A stretch of 11,599 nucleotides of DNA from Deltaproteobacteria bacterium. GTDB taxonomy: Bacteria; Bdellovibrionota; UBA1018; UBA923. Made by a program: the position numbers and the translations under genes. The notes under the pieces were generated by a model that worked only from the letters and a program-made list of their open reading frames with translations, did no database searches and was not told the DNA's origin. The stretch lies in assembly GCA_016194795.1 (NCBI GenBank), contig JACQAX010000225.1, positions 1 to 11,599 of the forward strand, given 5' to 3'. Position 1 is the stretch's first letter. Every line of letters starts with the position of its first letter. Below are positions 1 to 7,271 of this stretch, piece after piece.

Positions 1-117
1 AAATCTCAGAGCGAAAGAAGTGACCCACCATCCTAGCAGGCATATACCCTCGTCTGTTTCCTGTGTCAGCGTCAGTCATCCTTGACATGAGTGAGTTGCG
101 AGCCAACTTGAACAACT
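1..117. other. Region downstream of flgI; possible start of a further minus-strand gene
   Basis: This stretch is less GC-rich than the neighbouring genes. A minus-strand frame is open from an ATG at 88-86 to the window edge (29 codons, with further in-frame ATGs at 79, 43 and 31). No start in it has a convincing Shine-Dalgarno: the ATG at 43 has GAGGG only 3 nt upstream. A small inverted repeat, AGTTG-N5-CAACT (94-108), follows the flgI stop but has no T tract. In many bacteria a rod-cap or FlgJ-like gene follows flgI; the visible residues are too few and too unremarkable to identify one. Confidence 0.25.
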
Positions 118-1143
118 TTATAAAACCTCCAAATCCGCTTGCAGCGCGCCGGAAGCGCGCAGCGCCTGGAATATCGCGGTCAGGTCCTTGGGCGTGACGC
201 CCAGGGTGTTCAACGCCTTCACGACGTCCTTGATCGTGGAGCCGTTGATGATACCGACTTTTTCTTTCGGGCCTTTCGGGCCGCTGACCTCGATGGCGAG
301 GTCGCCGTGCGAGATCGCGACGTTGTCGATGCGAACGTTCTCGCCGATGACGATCGTGCCCGTGCGCTCGTTGAGGATCACGCGCGCCTTGCTGTCGGGG
401 TTGATCTGCAAGTTTTCGATCGTCGCGATGAGCTCGACGCCGTTGCCCTCGTAGTTGAACGGCACGATGATGTCGACGGTGCCCGAGTCGCGCGCCATGG
501 CGTACTTGCCGCCGAGCTCGGTGTTGATCATGCGCGAGAGGCGCGCGGCCGTCGTGAAGTCGGGGTTGTTGAGCGAGAGCACGAACGTCTTCTTCTGGGT
601 GAAGCTGCCGTCGACCTCTTTTTCGATCAAGGCGCCGTTGGGAACGCGCGCGGTGGTCGGGAAGCTCGTGGCTCCGCCGCCGCCGCCACCACCACCGGTG
701 AGCTGCCCGAGCGAAACCGGGCCCTGCGCCACCGCGTAGACGTTCTGGTCGCCGGCGCGCAGCGGGGTCACGAGAAGCGTGCCCCCCTCGAGGCTGCCGG
801 CGTCTCCGATGCTCGACACCGTGATGTCCATGCGCGTCCCCGCGCGAGCGAACGGCGGAAGCTTGCCGGTCACGATCACGGCCGCCACGTTCTTTGACTT
901 GAAGTCGGTGGCTCCGCTCTGGATGCCCATTTTCTCGAAAAGGCGAACCATCGACTTCGACGTGATGTCGGTTCCGGAGTCGCCCGTGCCCTTGAGCCCG
1001 ATGACGAGGCCATAGCCGATCAGAAGATTTTCGCGAACGCCTTTGACCTGCGCGATGTCCTTCACGCGAGCGGCATGAAGCTCCGCTGGCAGCGCGAGCG
1101 CCAGAAGGACAGTCGCAATGAGTCTCGTCTTTGCCGTCATCAT
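118..1143 (-). CDS. flgI: Flagellar P-ring protein FlgI
   Basis: FlgI subunits assemble in the periplasm into the P-ring, the bushing around the distal rod in the peptidoglycan layer. The 341-residue product begins with a Sec signal peptide (about residues 1-24, hydrophobic LIATVLLALAL core, cleavage near LHA). The mature N-terminus has the family block KDIAQVKGVREN...IGYGLVIGLKGTGD (about 28-55), and the C-terminus has the characteristic GVTPKDLTAIFQALRASGAL. The length is slightly under the roughly 365 residues of enteric FlgI. The start is ATG at 1143, which overlaps the flgH stop (ATGA) and has GGAG 8 nt upstream; the adjacent second ATG is worse placed. Residues 150-157 are eight consecutive glycines in the loop where other FlgI proteins are also Gly-rich. 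It is the last clearly recognisable gene of the flg operon here. Identification is secure. Confidence 0.97.
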   Translation of the reverse strand: MMTAKTRLIATVLLALALPAELHAARVKDIAQVKGVRENLLIGYGLVIGLKGTGDSGTDITSKSMVRLFEKMGIQSGATDFKSKNVAAVIVTGKLPPFARAGTRMDITVSSIGDAGSLEGGTLLVTPLRAGDQNVYAVAQGPVSLGQLTGGGGGGGGATSFPTTARVPNGALIEKEVDGSFTQKKTFVLSLNNPDFTTAARLSRMINTELGGKYAMARDSGTVDIIVPFNYEGNGVELIATIENLQINPDSKARVILNERTGTIVIGENVRIDNVAISHGDLAIEVSGPKGPKEKVGIINGSTIKDVVKALNTLGVTPKDLTAIFQALRASGALQADLEVL

Positions 1144-1913
1144 CGATAGATCTCCACGTGCTGATCGAAGAACTTCGAGGACTTCACCACATCCTGCTCG
1201 CCGATGTCGGCGCCTTTCACGATGGCGACGACCTCGATATTGCGGACCTGTCTCTTGAACGGAACGCGCTTGATGCCGCGCACGCGCACGTTGCCGTTCG
1301 GATAGCGCTCGAGCACCTCGGCGGTGAGCATGTCCTCGGCCGCGAGGTCGGTCGACGGGGTGGTCCCGTCCGCGGGCGGGGTCGCCGCGGGCGCCGAGGC
1401 GAGGCCTCGATCGGCCGGCTTGTCTTTGGTGAGACCCGGCACGCGAATGTCCTGGTCGCGATATTCGGGCGGCAGCAGGTTTTTCACCGTATTGACCATG
1501 TCCTTGCGAAGGCCGTCCTCGATCTGCACGGTGACGAGGTCGCCGGGCGCCTTGAGCTTGTTGCGCGCGAAGAGGTAGTTCGTCTGCCCGTCCTCGGCCC
1601 AGAGGCTGTTCTCGTTTTTGGTGTTCTCGGCCATGAACTCGGCGGCCGTCACGCGGATGCGCTTGGCGCGCTGGCCGCTCAGGTCGACCGGGGTTCCGGC
1701 GATTTGCGCCTGCGCCTCGGCGACGGCGGCGTTGGCTGGCGGCGGCGGGGCATAGCGGTTGGCCGGGTCCTTGTAGTAATCCATGTCCGAGAGCGCGTTG
1801 ATTTTGCGTTCACCGTCGTCGTCGATCTCGCGACGAAGGGATTGCATCCAGCCGCAGCTCGGAAGCAGGAACGCCAAGGCGATAAGAGCGAGCAGTCTCC
1901 TCGATCCCGTCAT
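1140..1913 (-). CDS. flgH: Flagellar L-ring lipoprotein FlgH
   Basis: FlgH forms the L-ring in the outer membrane through which the rod passes. The product is 257 residues from the chosen ATG at 1913. It has a short hydrophobic leader ending in the lipobox LPSC, so Cys20 is the predicted lipidated residue. The family core NSLWAEDGQTNYLFARNKL followed by PGDLVTV is present, and the C-terminal block VRGIKRVPFKRQVRNIEVV leads into the usual beta-rich end. A Pro/Ala-rich segment (around PPPPANAA) and a Pro/Ala/Thr-rich loop in the middle are probably flexible. The start at 1913 is preferred over a GTG at 1922: GGAGG lies 10 nt before the ATG but only 1 nt before that GTG. The ATG shares a base with the flgA stop (TAATG), and the gene overlaps flgI by 4 nt, so translation is probably coupled. 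Confidence 0.95.
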   Translation of the reverse strand: MTGSRRLLALIALAFLLPSCGWMQSLRREIDDDGERKINALSDMDYYKDPANRYAPPPPANAAVAEAQAQIAGTPVDLSGQRAKRIRVTAAEFMAENTKNENSLWAEDGQTNYLFARNKLKAPGDLVTVQIEDGLRKDMVNTVKNLLPPEYRDQDIRVPGLTKDKPADRGLASAPAATPPADGTTPSTDLAAEDMLTAEVLERYPNGNVRVRGIKRVPFKRQVRNIEVVAIVKGADIGEQDVVKSSKFFDQHVEIYR

Positions 1914-2905
1914 TACAACCACACCTCCACCAAACGGCCTTCGATCAGTCTTCCGCGGAAGGTGCGGTTGTACCGCTGCAGCTGAACGGTGACCATGTCG
2001 CCGATCGCGGCCGCGCCCTGCACGACGCCTTTCGTGGAAATCTTCAGGCTGTCGGATCTCAAGATCAGCGTCACCGTGTCGCCGAGGCGAACCATCGGGA
2101 TGCGCTCTATCGTGGCCGGCGTGAGCGGCTGGCCCGCGAGAATCGTCGTCTTAGCGCGCACGGCCTCCGGAAACTGCTCCTTGCGGAAAGCAGTCTGTCC
2201 GGAGGCCTGTGCGGCCAGCACATTGGCTTTGCGAACCTCGAAATCCTCGGGCTTGAGCAGGTCGCCCGGATGCACAGTCTTGCGCGCGACGTACACGTCG
2301 GCGTCGAGACGAAGCGTCGCCTGCACCCACCCCAGCGCCTGCCCGCCTTCGGCCGTCGAGACGACCTTGATGGAGGCGTGCTCGAGCAGGGGCTCGGGAA
2401 CGATGACGTCCCAGGCGCTCTCATCGGCGAGAGAAACGTAGATCGGCGCCTGCGCCTTGAGCGAGGCGACTCCGGCTCCCCGGCCGTCGTCGCCGAAGCG
2501 CGCGGCCGCGGCGGCGATGATTTTAGCCTGGAGCTCCGCCGTCGTGAGCTCGCGTCGCGTCTGCGTCACCGCGACCCGTTCGGCGCCCTTGAGCTTGAGG
2601 TCGAAGCCGCTGAAGCTCGTTCGCGCAAGCTCGCGCTGGAGCTCGGCGCGAGTGAAAGTGCGCGCGCGTTCGGTCCCAAGCGTCCATTTGCAGCAGAGGC
2701 CACGGTCGACGGCGCAGCGGCCCTGGATCCAGCCGTCCTCGACGAGATCCTGAAGGCATACCGTCGGCGACCAGGTCTCGGCCTTCTCGCGAAGCGTGAC
2801 GTCGCGCTCGATGCCCGGCATGGCGGTATCGGCGATCGCGCTGGTGAACGTCGCCAGCGCCGCTATCAGGACTCCGACTGCAACGAGGAGCTTTCCGCTA
2901 AGCAC
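1913..2905 (-). CDS. flgA: Flagellar P-ring assembly chaperone FlgA
   Basis: FlgA is a periplasmic chaperone that helps FlgI polymerise into the P-ring. The 330-residue product starts with a signal peptide (about residues 1-26, LLVAVGVLIAALA core, cleavage near SAIA). The C-terminal third (about 202-328) is the SAF-like FlgA domain, with VYVARKTVHPGDLLKPEDF followed by MVRLGDTVTLIL and the closing VVQGAAAIGDMVTVQ motif. I chose GTG at 2905, two bases after the flgG stop with AGAGG 7 nt upstream. An earlier GTG at 2941 would add 12 residues inside flgG and put charged residues before the leader. The N-terminal domain has four cysteines (about residues 50, 64, 71, 72) that could form periplasmic disulfides. 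Sitting between flgG and flgH, it would be made with its client FlgI. The protein is longer than enteric FlgA (about 219 residues). Confidence 0.92.
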   Translation of the reverse strand: MLSGKLLVAVGVLIAALATFTSAIADTAMPGIERDVTLREKAETWSPTVCLQDLVEDGWIQGRCAVDRGLCCKWTLGTERARTFTRAELQRELARTSFSGFDLKLKGAERVAVTQTRRELTTAELQAKIIAAAAARFGDDGRGAGVASLKAQAPIYVSLADESAWDVIVPEPLLEHASIKVVSTAEGGQALGWVQATLRLDADVYVARKTVHPGDLLKPEDFEVRKANVLAAQASGQTAFRKEQFPEAVRAKTTILAGQPLTPATIERIPMVRLGDTVTLILRSDSLKISTKGVVQGAAAIGDMVTVQLQRYNRTFRGRLIEGRLVEVWL

Positions 2906-2907
2906 GG

Positions 2908-3693
2908 TTACCTCTGGCCTATGTTGTTGGTGGTCGACCACATCTGGTCGCCCACGGTCATGATTCGCGCGTTCGACTCGTACGTGCGCTGCGTGGTGAT
3001 CATGTCCATGACCGCCTCGGTGGGCTTCACGTTCGACGCCTCGAGCGCGCCCTGCTGGATGTTGCCGCTGCCGTTCTCGCCCGGGATGCTCTGGACCGGC
3101 TGGCCCGCGGCCGACGACGGGATCATGAGGTTCTGCCCGACGAGCTTCATCGCGCCCGGGTTGATGAACGTCACGAGCTGGATCTGGCCGATCACCTGCT
3201 CGGTGTTCTGGGCCGTCGTGATCTTCACCTCGCCCGTATTGTTGATGCCGACGTGCTGCGTGCCCGGAGGAATCTGAAGCCCCGGCACGAGAGGATAACC
3301 GCCCGGGGTGACGATGCGGCCCTGGCCGTCGAGCTTGAACGAGCCGTCGCGCGTGTAGGCGACCTGGCCGTTCGGCAGCTGCACGGTGAAAAAGCCGTCG
3401 CCGTTGACGAGCATGTCGAGCATCCCGTTGGTCATCTTCGTCGGGCCCTGCTCGTGAACCGCGTACTGCGCCGAGACTCGCGCGCCCGAGCCGACCTGAA
3501 CGCCGACCGGCGACTGATTCTGGCCCGGGGTGCCGCCCGGCTCCTTGATCGTCTGGTACATGAGGTCCTGGAACTCGGTGCGCCCGCGCTTGTAGGCGGT
3601 CGTGTTCATGTTGGCCATGTCGTGCGCGATCTGGTCGAGGTGTTGTTCCTGCGCCTGCATGCCAGTCGCCGCGGTCGAAAGTGCTCTAATCAT
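2908..3693 (-). CDS. flgG: Flagellar distal rod protein FlgG
   Basis: FlgG builds the distal rod, the drive shaft that crosses the P- and L-rings; it is exported by the flagellar type III apparatus and so has no signal peptide. Length (261 residues) is the family norm. The N-terminal D0 helix MIRALSTAATGMQAQEQ and the C-terminal helix beginning QGALEASNVKPTEAVMDMIT are diagnostic; the middle has the usual DGFFTVQLPNG and YTRDGSFKLDGQGRIV blocks. The rod signature near residues 22-36 reads IAHDMANMNTTAYKR, while most rod and hook proteins have a form close to ANNLANxNTxGFK; the flgF product next door keeps the canonical version. Start ATG at 3693 overlaps the flgF stop by 4 nt and has GAGG about 10 nt upstream. 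Identification is secure; FlgF is excluded by length and N-terminus. Confidence 0.96.
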   Translation of the reverse strand: MIRALSTAATGMQAQEQHLDQIAHDMANMNTTAYKRGRTEFQDLMYQTIKEPGGTPGQNQSPVGVQVGSGARVSAQYAVHEQGPTKMTNGMLDMLVNGDGFFTVQLPNGQVAYTRDGSFKLDGQGRIVTPGGYPLVPGLQIPPGTQHVGINNTGEVKITTAQNTEQVIGQIQLVTFINPGAMKLVGQNLMIPSSAAGQPVQSIPGENGSGNIQQGALEASNVKPTEAVMDMITTQRTYESNARIMTVGDQMWSTTNNIGQR

Positions 3694-4634
3694 AATTTGC
3701 CAACCTCATTGGCTTCCTTGCCGGCCATGTCGTTGTAAGCCTTGATCGCGCGCATGTTCGACTCGAACAGGCGGTTCGCTTTCAATAAGTTAACCAGCTC
3801 CGAAACAGGGTTCACGTTGCTCTGTTCGAGAAAGCCCTGGCGCACGCGAGAGCCGCCGTCGATGCGCGGCACGTTCGCCGCGTCGGGATTCGAATAGAGG
3901 GTCGTGTTTTCTTTCTTGAGAAGCCGGGGATCAGCGAACTCGGCGACCGCGAGCTTCGCGATCTGCTCGTCGTCGGCGTAAATCTCGCCTTCCGGGCTGA
4001 CGTGGATCTTGTGGCCCGTCTGGATCGCGTCTTTGAGCGAGATGGGCTTGAGGAGCGCCTTCCCGCCGTCGGGAGCGGGATACGGCGCCGTGAACGGATT
4101 GAGGCTCGCGGGGTTGCGCGCGGCCTCGGGCGCCGCCGGCTGCTGCGGGGGCTGCTGGTTCGCCGGGCTGGCGGCCTCGGCCGCGTCGCCGGAGAGCGCG
4201 AGCACGGGATAGCCTTCCTGGTTCACGAGCTGGCCCTCGCCGTTGACCTTGAAATCGCCGGAGCGCGTGTACATGAGACCGTTCGGCGTCTGCACCGCGA
4301 AAAAGCCCGCGCCGTCGATCGCCATGTCGAATGGCGCATTCGTGTTCTTGAACGAGCCTTGCGTGTGGTCGGTGGTGATCTTGTCGAGGTTGACCATGGC
4401 GTGCTCACGACCATCGAAATGATAGAAGTCGGAGTCTTTGAACGCCGTGCGAGGAATGTCGATATCCGGCGACGGAGGACGTTCCACCGCCGTCAGGAAC
4501 TCCTTGAACGTCGGCGAGTCCTTCTTGAACCCGGCCGTATTCGTGTTCGCGAGATTATTTGCGATAATGTCTAGGTTCTGGCTTTGGGCCATTCCGCCCG
4601 AAACTGCCGTCCAGAGCCCGTTAGGAGATCCCAT
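3690..4634 (-). CDS. flgF: Flagellar proximal rod protein FlgF
   Basis: FlgF is a proximal rod subunit between the FlgB/FlgC part and the FlgG distal rod. The product is 314 residues against about 250 in enterics. The N-terminal helix contains the canonical rod signature ANNLANTNTAGFKK (25-38), the central part has DGAGFFAVQTPNG and YTRSGDFKVNGEGQLV, and the C-terminal helix starts QGFLEQSNVNPVSELVNLL. The extra length is largely a Gln/Pro/Ala-rich insert at about residues 150-191 (bases about 4062-4187), placed after GYPVLAL and before the KPISL strand, probably a surface loop on the rod. ATG at 4634 has GGAGGAAGG upstream (GGAGG at 4652-4648). It is the first gene of the operon and lies just after a sigma-54-type promoter. 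It overlaps flgG by 4 nt. Confidence 0.94.
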   Translation of the reverse strand: MGSPNGLWTAVSGGMAQSQNLDIIANNLANTNTAGFKKDSPTFKEFLTAVERPPSPDIDIPRTAFKDSDFYHFDGREHAMVNLDKITTDHTQGSFKNTNAPFDMAIDGAGFFAVQTPNGLMYTRSGDFKVNGEGQLVNQEGYPVLALSGDAAEAASPANQQPPQQPAAPEAARNPASLNPFTAPYPAPDGGKALLKPISLKDAIQTGHKIHVSPEGEIYADDEQIAKLAVAEFADPRLLKKENTTLYSNPDAANVPRIDGGSRVRQGFLEQSNVNPVSELVNLLKANRLFESNMRAIKAYNDMAGKEANEVGKL

Positions 4635-4668
4635 CCTGGTTTTCCTTCCTCCAGCTAAGTCTTACTAA

Positions 4669-4684
4669 AGCAAACCACGGGCCA
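4669..4684 (-). promoter_or_regulatory. Candidate sigma-54 (-24/-12) promoter for flgFGAHI
   Basis: The minus strand reads TGGCCC-GTGGT-TTGCT. The RpoN consensus is TGGCAC-N5-TTGCW, so only one base differs; the essential GG and GC doublets are present with exactly 10 bases between them. Transcription would start near 4658, giving a leader of about 24 nt that contains the GGAGG of flgF. Rod and ring operons are commonly RpoN-dependent in polar flagellates. No other promoter as good was found before flgF. RpoN and its activator are not in the window, so this rests on the motif and its position. Confidence 0.72.
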
Positions 4685-4751
4685 CGCCGTCGAAGGCGCG
4701 GCCGGAGATTTATGCCGATCTGTTTTCATACGGGATTTGGTTCGAGGGGGC

Positions 4752-4767
4752 TTTTCGGCGCCGGAAA
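4752..4767. promoter_or_regulatory. 16-bp near-palindrome in the flgF/folD divergent region
   Basis: TTTTCGGC followed directly by GCCGGAAA is an inverted repeat with one mismatch, centred about 100 bp upstream of the predicted sigma-54 start site of flgF. That distance suits an enhancer for an RpoN activator, but no known binding consensus was recognised. GC-rich palindromes arise by chance at moderate rate in this genome. Confidence 0.25.
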
Positions 4768-4833
4768 TTGCCCCGCGCAACATTCGAGAAGGGCATAAAG
4801 TTGCCGAGGTAAACGCGCGAAAATTGACGGGAG

Positions 4834-4852
4834 TTTGGCCCGCTTCGCCAAA
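4834..4852. promoter_or_regulatory. Inverted repeat TTTGGC-N7-GCCAAA before folD
   Basis: A perfect 6-bp dyad with a 7-nt spacer lies about 11 bp upstream of the proposed folD -35 box and about 185 bp upstream of the predicted flgF start site. It could be an operator for folD-gcvTH or an upstream activator site for the flagellar operon. It is not followed by a T tract on either strand in a way that would make a terminator. Confidence 0.3.
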
Positions 4853-4862
4853 AATTTAACGC

Positions 4863-4891
4863 TTGAGAGAACGCGATCCACCGACTAGAAC
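4863..4891 (+). promoter_or_regulatory. Candidate sigma-70 promoter of folD-gcvT-gcvH
   Basis: TTGAGA (4863-4868, 5 of 6 to consensus) and TAGAAC (4886-4891, 4 of 6) are separated by exactly 17 bp, and an AT-rich tract (4850-4859) lies directly upstream. Initiation would fall around 4898, only a few bases before the folD ATG at 4902. There is no Shine-Dalgarno before that ATG, which fits a near-leaderless message. The -10 box is only fair, so the call is moderate. Confidence 0.45.
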
Positions 4892-4901
4892 TTCAGCATA
4901 C

Positions 4902-5771
<870 letters not shown>

Positions 5772-5775
5772 TCCG

Positions 5776-6864
5776 ATGGCAAAGAGAACGGCGCTCTACG
5801 AGGAACACCTCAAGCTCAAAGGCAAGATGGTCGAGTTCGGCGGCTGGGACATGCCGGTCCAGTACAGCGGCTTGGCCGATGAGCACGAGACGTGCCGCAC
5901 GAAGGTCGGCCTCTTCGACGTCTCGCACATGGGAGAGGTTCGGGTACGCGGCCGCGACGCGCTCGCCTTCCTCAACGGGCTCGTCACCAACAACGTCGAG
6001 AAGATCAAGGACGGCCAGGCTCAATACACCGTCATGTGCTACGAAAACGGCGGCTGCGTCGACGACCTCATCATCCACCGCTTCGGCCCCGAAGACTATT
6101 TCATCTGCGTAAACGCCTCCAACACCGACAAGGACTACGAGTGGATCAAAAACCACTCGCCCAAGGGCGTGAGCGTCGAGAACGTCAGCGGCGAGTACAC
6201 CCAGATCGCGGTTCAGGGCCGTCACGCTCAGGAAGTGCTGCAAAAGCTCACTGACACGCCCCTCGCCGACATCAAGTACTACTGGTTCCGGCAGGGCAAA
6301 GTGCTCGGCAAAGACGCCGTGATCGCTCGCACGGGTTACACGGGCGAGGACGGCTTCGAGATCTACGTCCCGTGGCACGCCGGCCCGGCCGCGTGGAGCG
6401 CGCTCCTCGACGAGGGCCAGAAATTCGGCATCAAGGCCTGCGGCCTCGGCGCGCGCGATACGCTGCGCACCGAGATGAAGTATCCGCTTTACGGTCATGA
6501 GATCGATAAGGACAATAATCCGCTGGAGGCCGGCCTGGGTTGGGTGACGAAGCTCGACAAGCCCGACTTCATCGGCAAGAAGGCGCTCGTCTCGTTGAAA
6601 GAAGCGGGCCTGAAGCGCGCGCTCGTCGGCCTGAAGTCGCGCGGCAAGGCGATTCCCCGCCAAGGGTACGTCGTCGAGTCCGACGGCAAGGCGGTAGGCA
6701 TCGTCACCTCGGGCACGATGTCACCGTCGCTTCGCGTGGGAATCGCGATCGCTTACGTCGAACGCCCGCTCTCGGAGATGGGCGCGAACCTGGACGTCGT
6801 GGTGCGCGACCAGCGCGTCCCGCACGAAATCGTTGAAACGCCGTTTTACAAGCGGCCTTACTAA
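5776..6864 (+). CDS. gcvT: Glycine cleavage system T protein (aminomethyltransferase)
   Basis: GcvT transfers the methylene carbon from aminomethyl-lipoyl GcvH to tetrahydrofolate, releasing ammonia and making 5,10-methylene-THF, the substrate of the FolD encoded just upstream. The 362-residue length is typical. The N-terminal FGGWDMPVQY and FDVSHMGE blocks, the folate-site loop NGGCVDDLII with the conserved Asp (Asp96), TGYTGEDGFEIYVP (186-199) and GLGARDTLRTEMKYPLYGHE (223-242, C-terminal folate-binding region) are all intact. The start ATG at 5776 follows the folD stop by 4 nt, with GGAG 10 nt upstream inside the folD end. gcvH follows after 11 nt. No glycine riboswitch can precede it because there is no leader. 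Identification is secure. Confidence 0.97.
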   Translation: MAKRTALYEEHLKLKGKMVEFGGWDMPVQYSGLADEHETCRTKVGLFDVSHMGEVRVRGRDALAFLNGLVTNNVEKIKDGQAQYTVMCYENGGCVDDLIIHRFGPEDYFICVNASNTDKDYEWIKNHSPKGVSVENVSGEYTQIAVQGRHAQEVLQKLTDTPLADIKYYWFRQGKVLGKDAVIARTGYTGEDGFEIYVPWHAGPAAWSALLDEGQKFGIKACGLGARDTLRTEMKYPLYGHEIDKDNNPLEAGLGWVTKLDKPDFIGKKALVSLKEAGLKRALVGLKSRGKAIPRQGYVVESDGKAVGIVTSGTMSPSLRVGIAIAYVERPLSEMGANLDVVVRDQRVPHEIVETPFYKRPY

Positions 6865-6875
6865 GGGGATCAAAG

Positions 6876-7265
6876 ATGGAATTTCCTAGCGGACTTCTTT
6901 ACACGAAAGACCATGAATGGGCACAGGCCGGCGGCGACGACACCGTGACGGTCGGCATCACCGACCACGCGCAGGAAGCTTTGGGCGAGGTGGTTTACGT
7001 CGAGCTCCCCAAGGTGGGCCGCGCCCTGAAAGAGCACGAGACCTTCGGCGTCGTCGAGTCGATCAAGGCCGTGAGCGATCTCTACGCGCCGGTCGCCGGC
7101 ACGGTGGTCGCGGTCAACGACGCGGTCGCAGGCGACCCGTCGCTCGTCAATCGCTCGGCCTACAAGGACGGCTGGATCATGCGCATCAAGCTCGCCGACA
7201 AGAAGGCGCTTGAGAGTTTGATGGACGCCGGCAAGTACAAGGCCTACGTCGAAACCCTGAAGTAA
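6876..7265 (+). CDS. gcvH: Glycine cleavage system H protein (lipoyl carrier)
   Basis: GcvH carries the aminomethyl group from GcvP to GcvT on a lipoyl-lysine arm, which lipoamide dehydrogenase then reoxidises. The 129-residue protein has the standard opening YTKDHEWA, the GITDHAQEALGEVVYVELP block and the lipoylation loop VVESIKAVSDLYAP, with Lys64 (codon at 7065-7067) as the modified residue. The length is normal. ATG at 6876 has AAGGGG 7 nt upstream and is 11 nt beyond the gcvT stop, so it is the third gene of folD-gcvT-gcvH. Its TAA stop lies 1 nt from the stop of the convergent gcvP, inside the loop of a small hairpin. Confidence 0.97.
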   Translation: MEFPSGLLYTKDHEWAQAGGDDTVTVGITDHAQEALGEVVYVELPKVGRALKEHETFGVVESIKAVSDLYAPVAGTVVAVNDAVAGDPSLVNRSAYKDGWIMRIKLADKKALESLMDAGKYKAYVETLK

Positions 7266-7271
7266 TTCAGG
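7256..7271. repeat. Perfect hairpin across the gcvH/gcvP stop codons
   Basis: CCTGAA-GTAA-TTCAGG is a perfect 6-bp stem with a 4-base loop. The gcvH stop (7263-7265) falls in the loop and the gcvP stop (7269-7267) in the stem, so both convergent messages carry it at their very 3' coding ends. Neither strand has a U tract after it, so it is not a standard intrinsic terminator. It may only slow polymerase or protect 3' ends. Confidence 0.4.

Noticed and set aside
1131..1985. Long plus-strand open frame (284 codons) opposite flgH and flgI
   Set aside because: It is antisense to two well-identified genes, is Arg/Val/Asp-rich in the way GC-rich shadow frames are, and has no recognisable motif.
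2270..3277. Long plus-strand open frame (335 codons) opposite flgA and flgG
   Set aside because: It spans the junction of two confident genes on the other strand and its composition is that of a shadow frame.
4714..4721. Sigma-28-like GCCGATCT on the plus strand
   Set aside because: There is no TAAA-type -35 at the proper spacing and it would point away from the flagellar operon.
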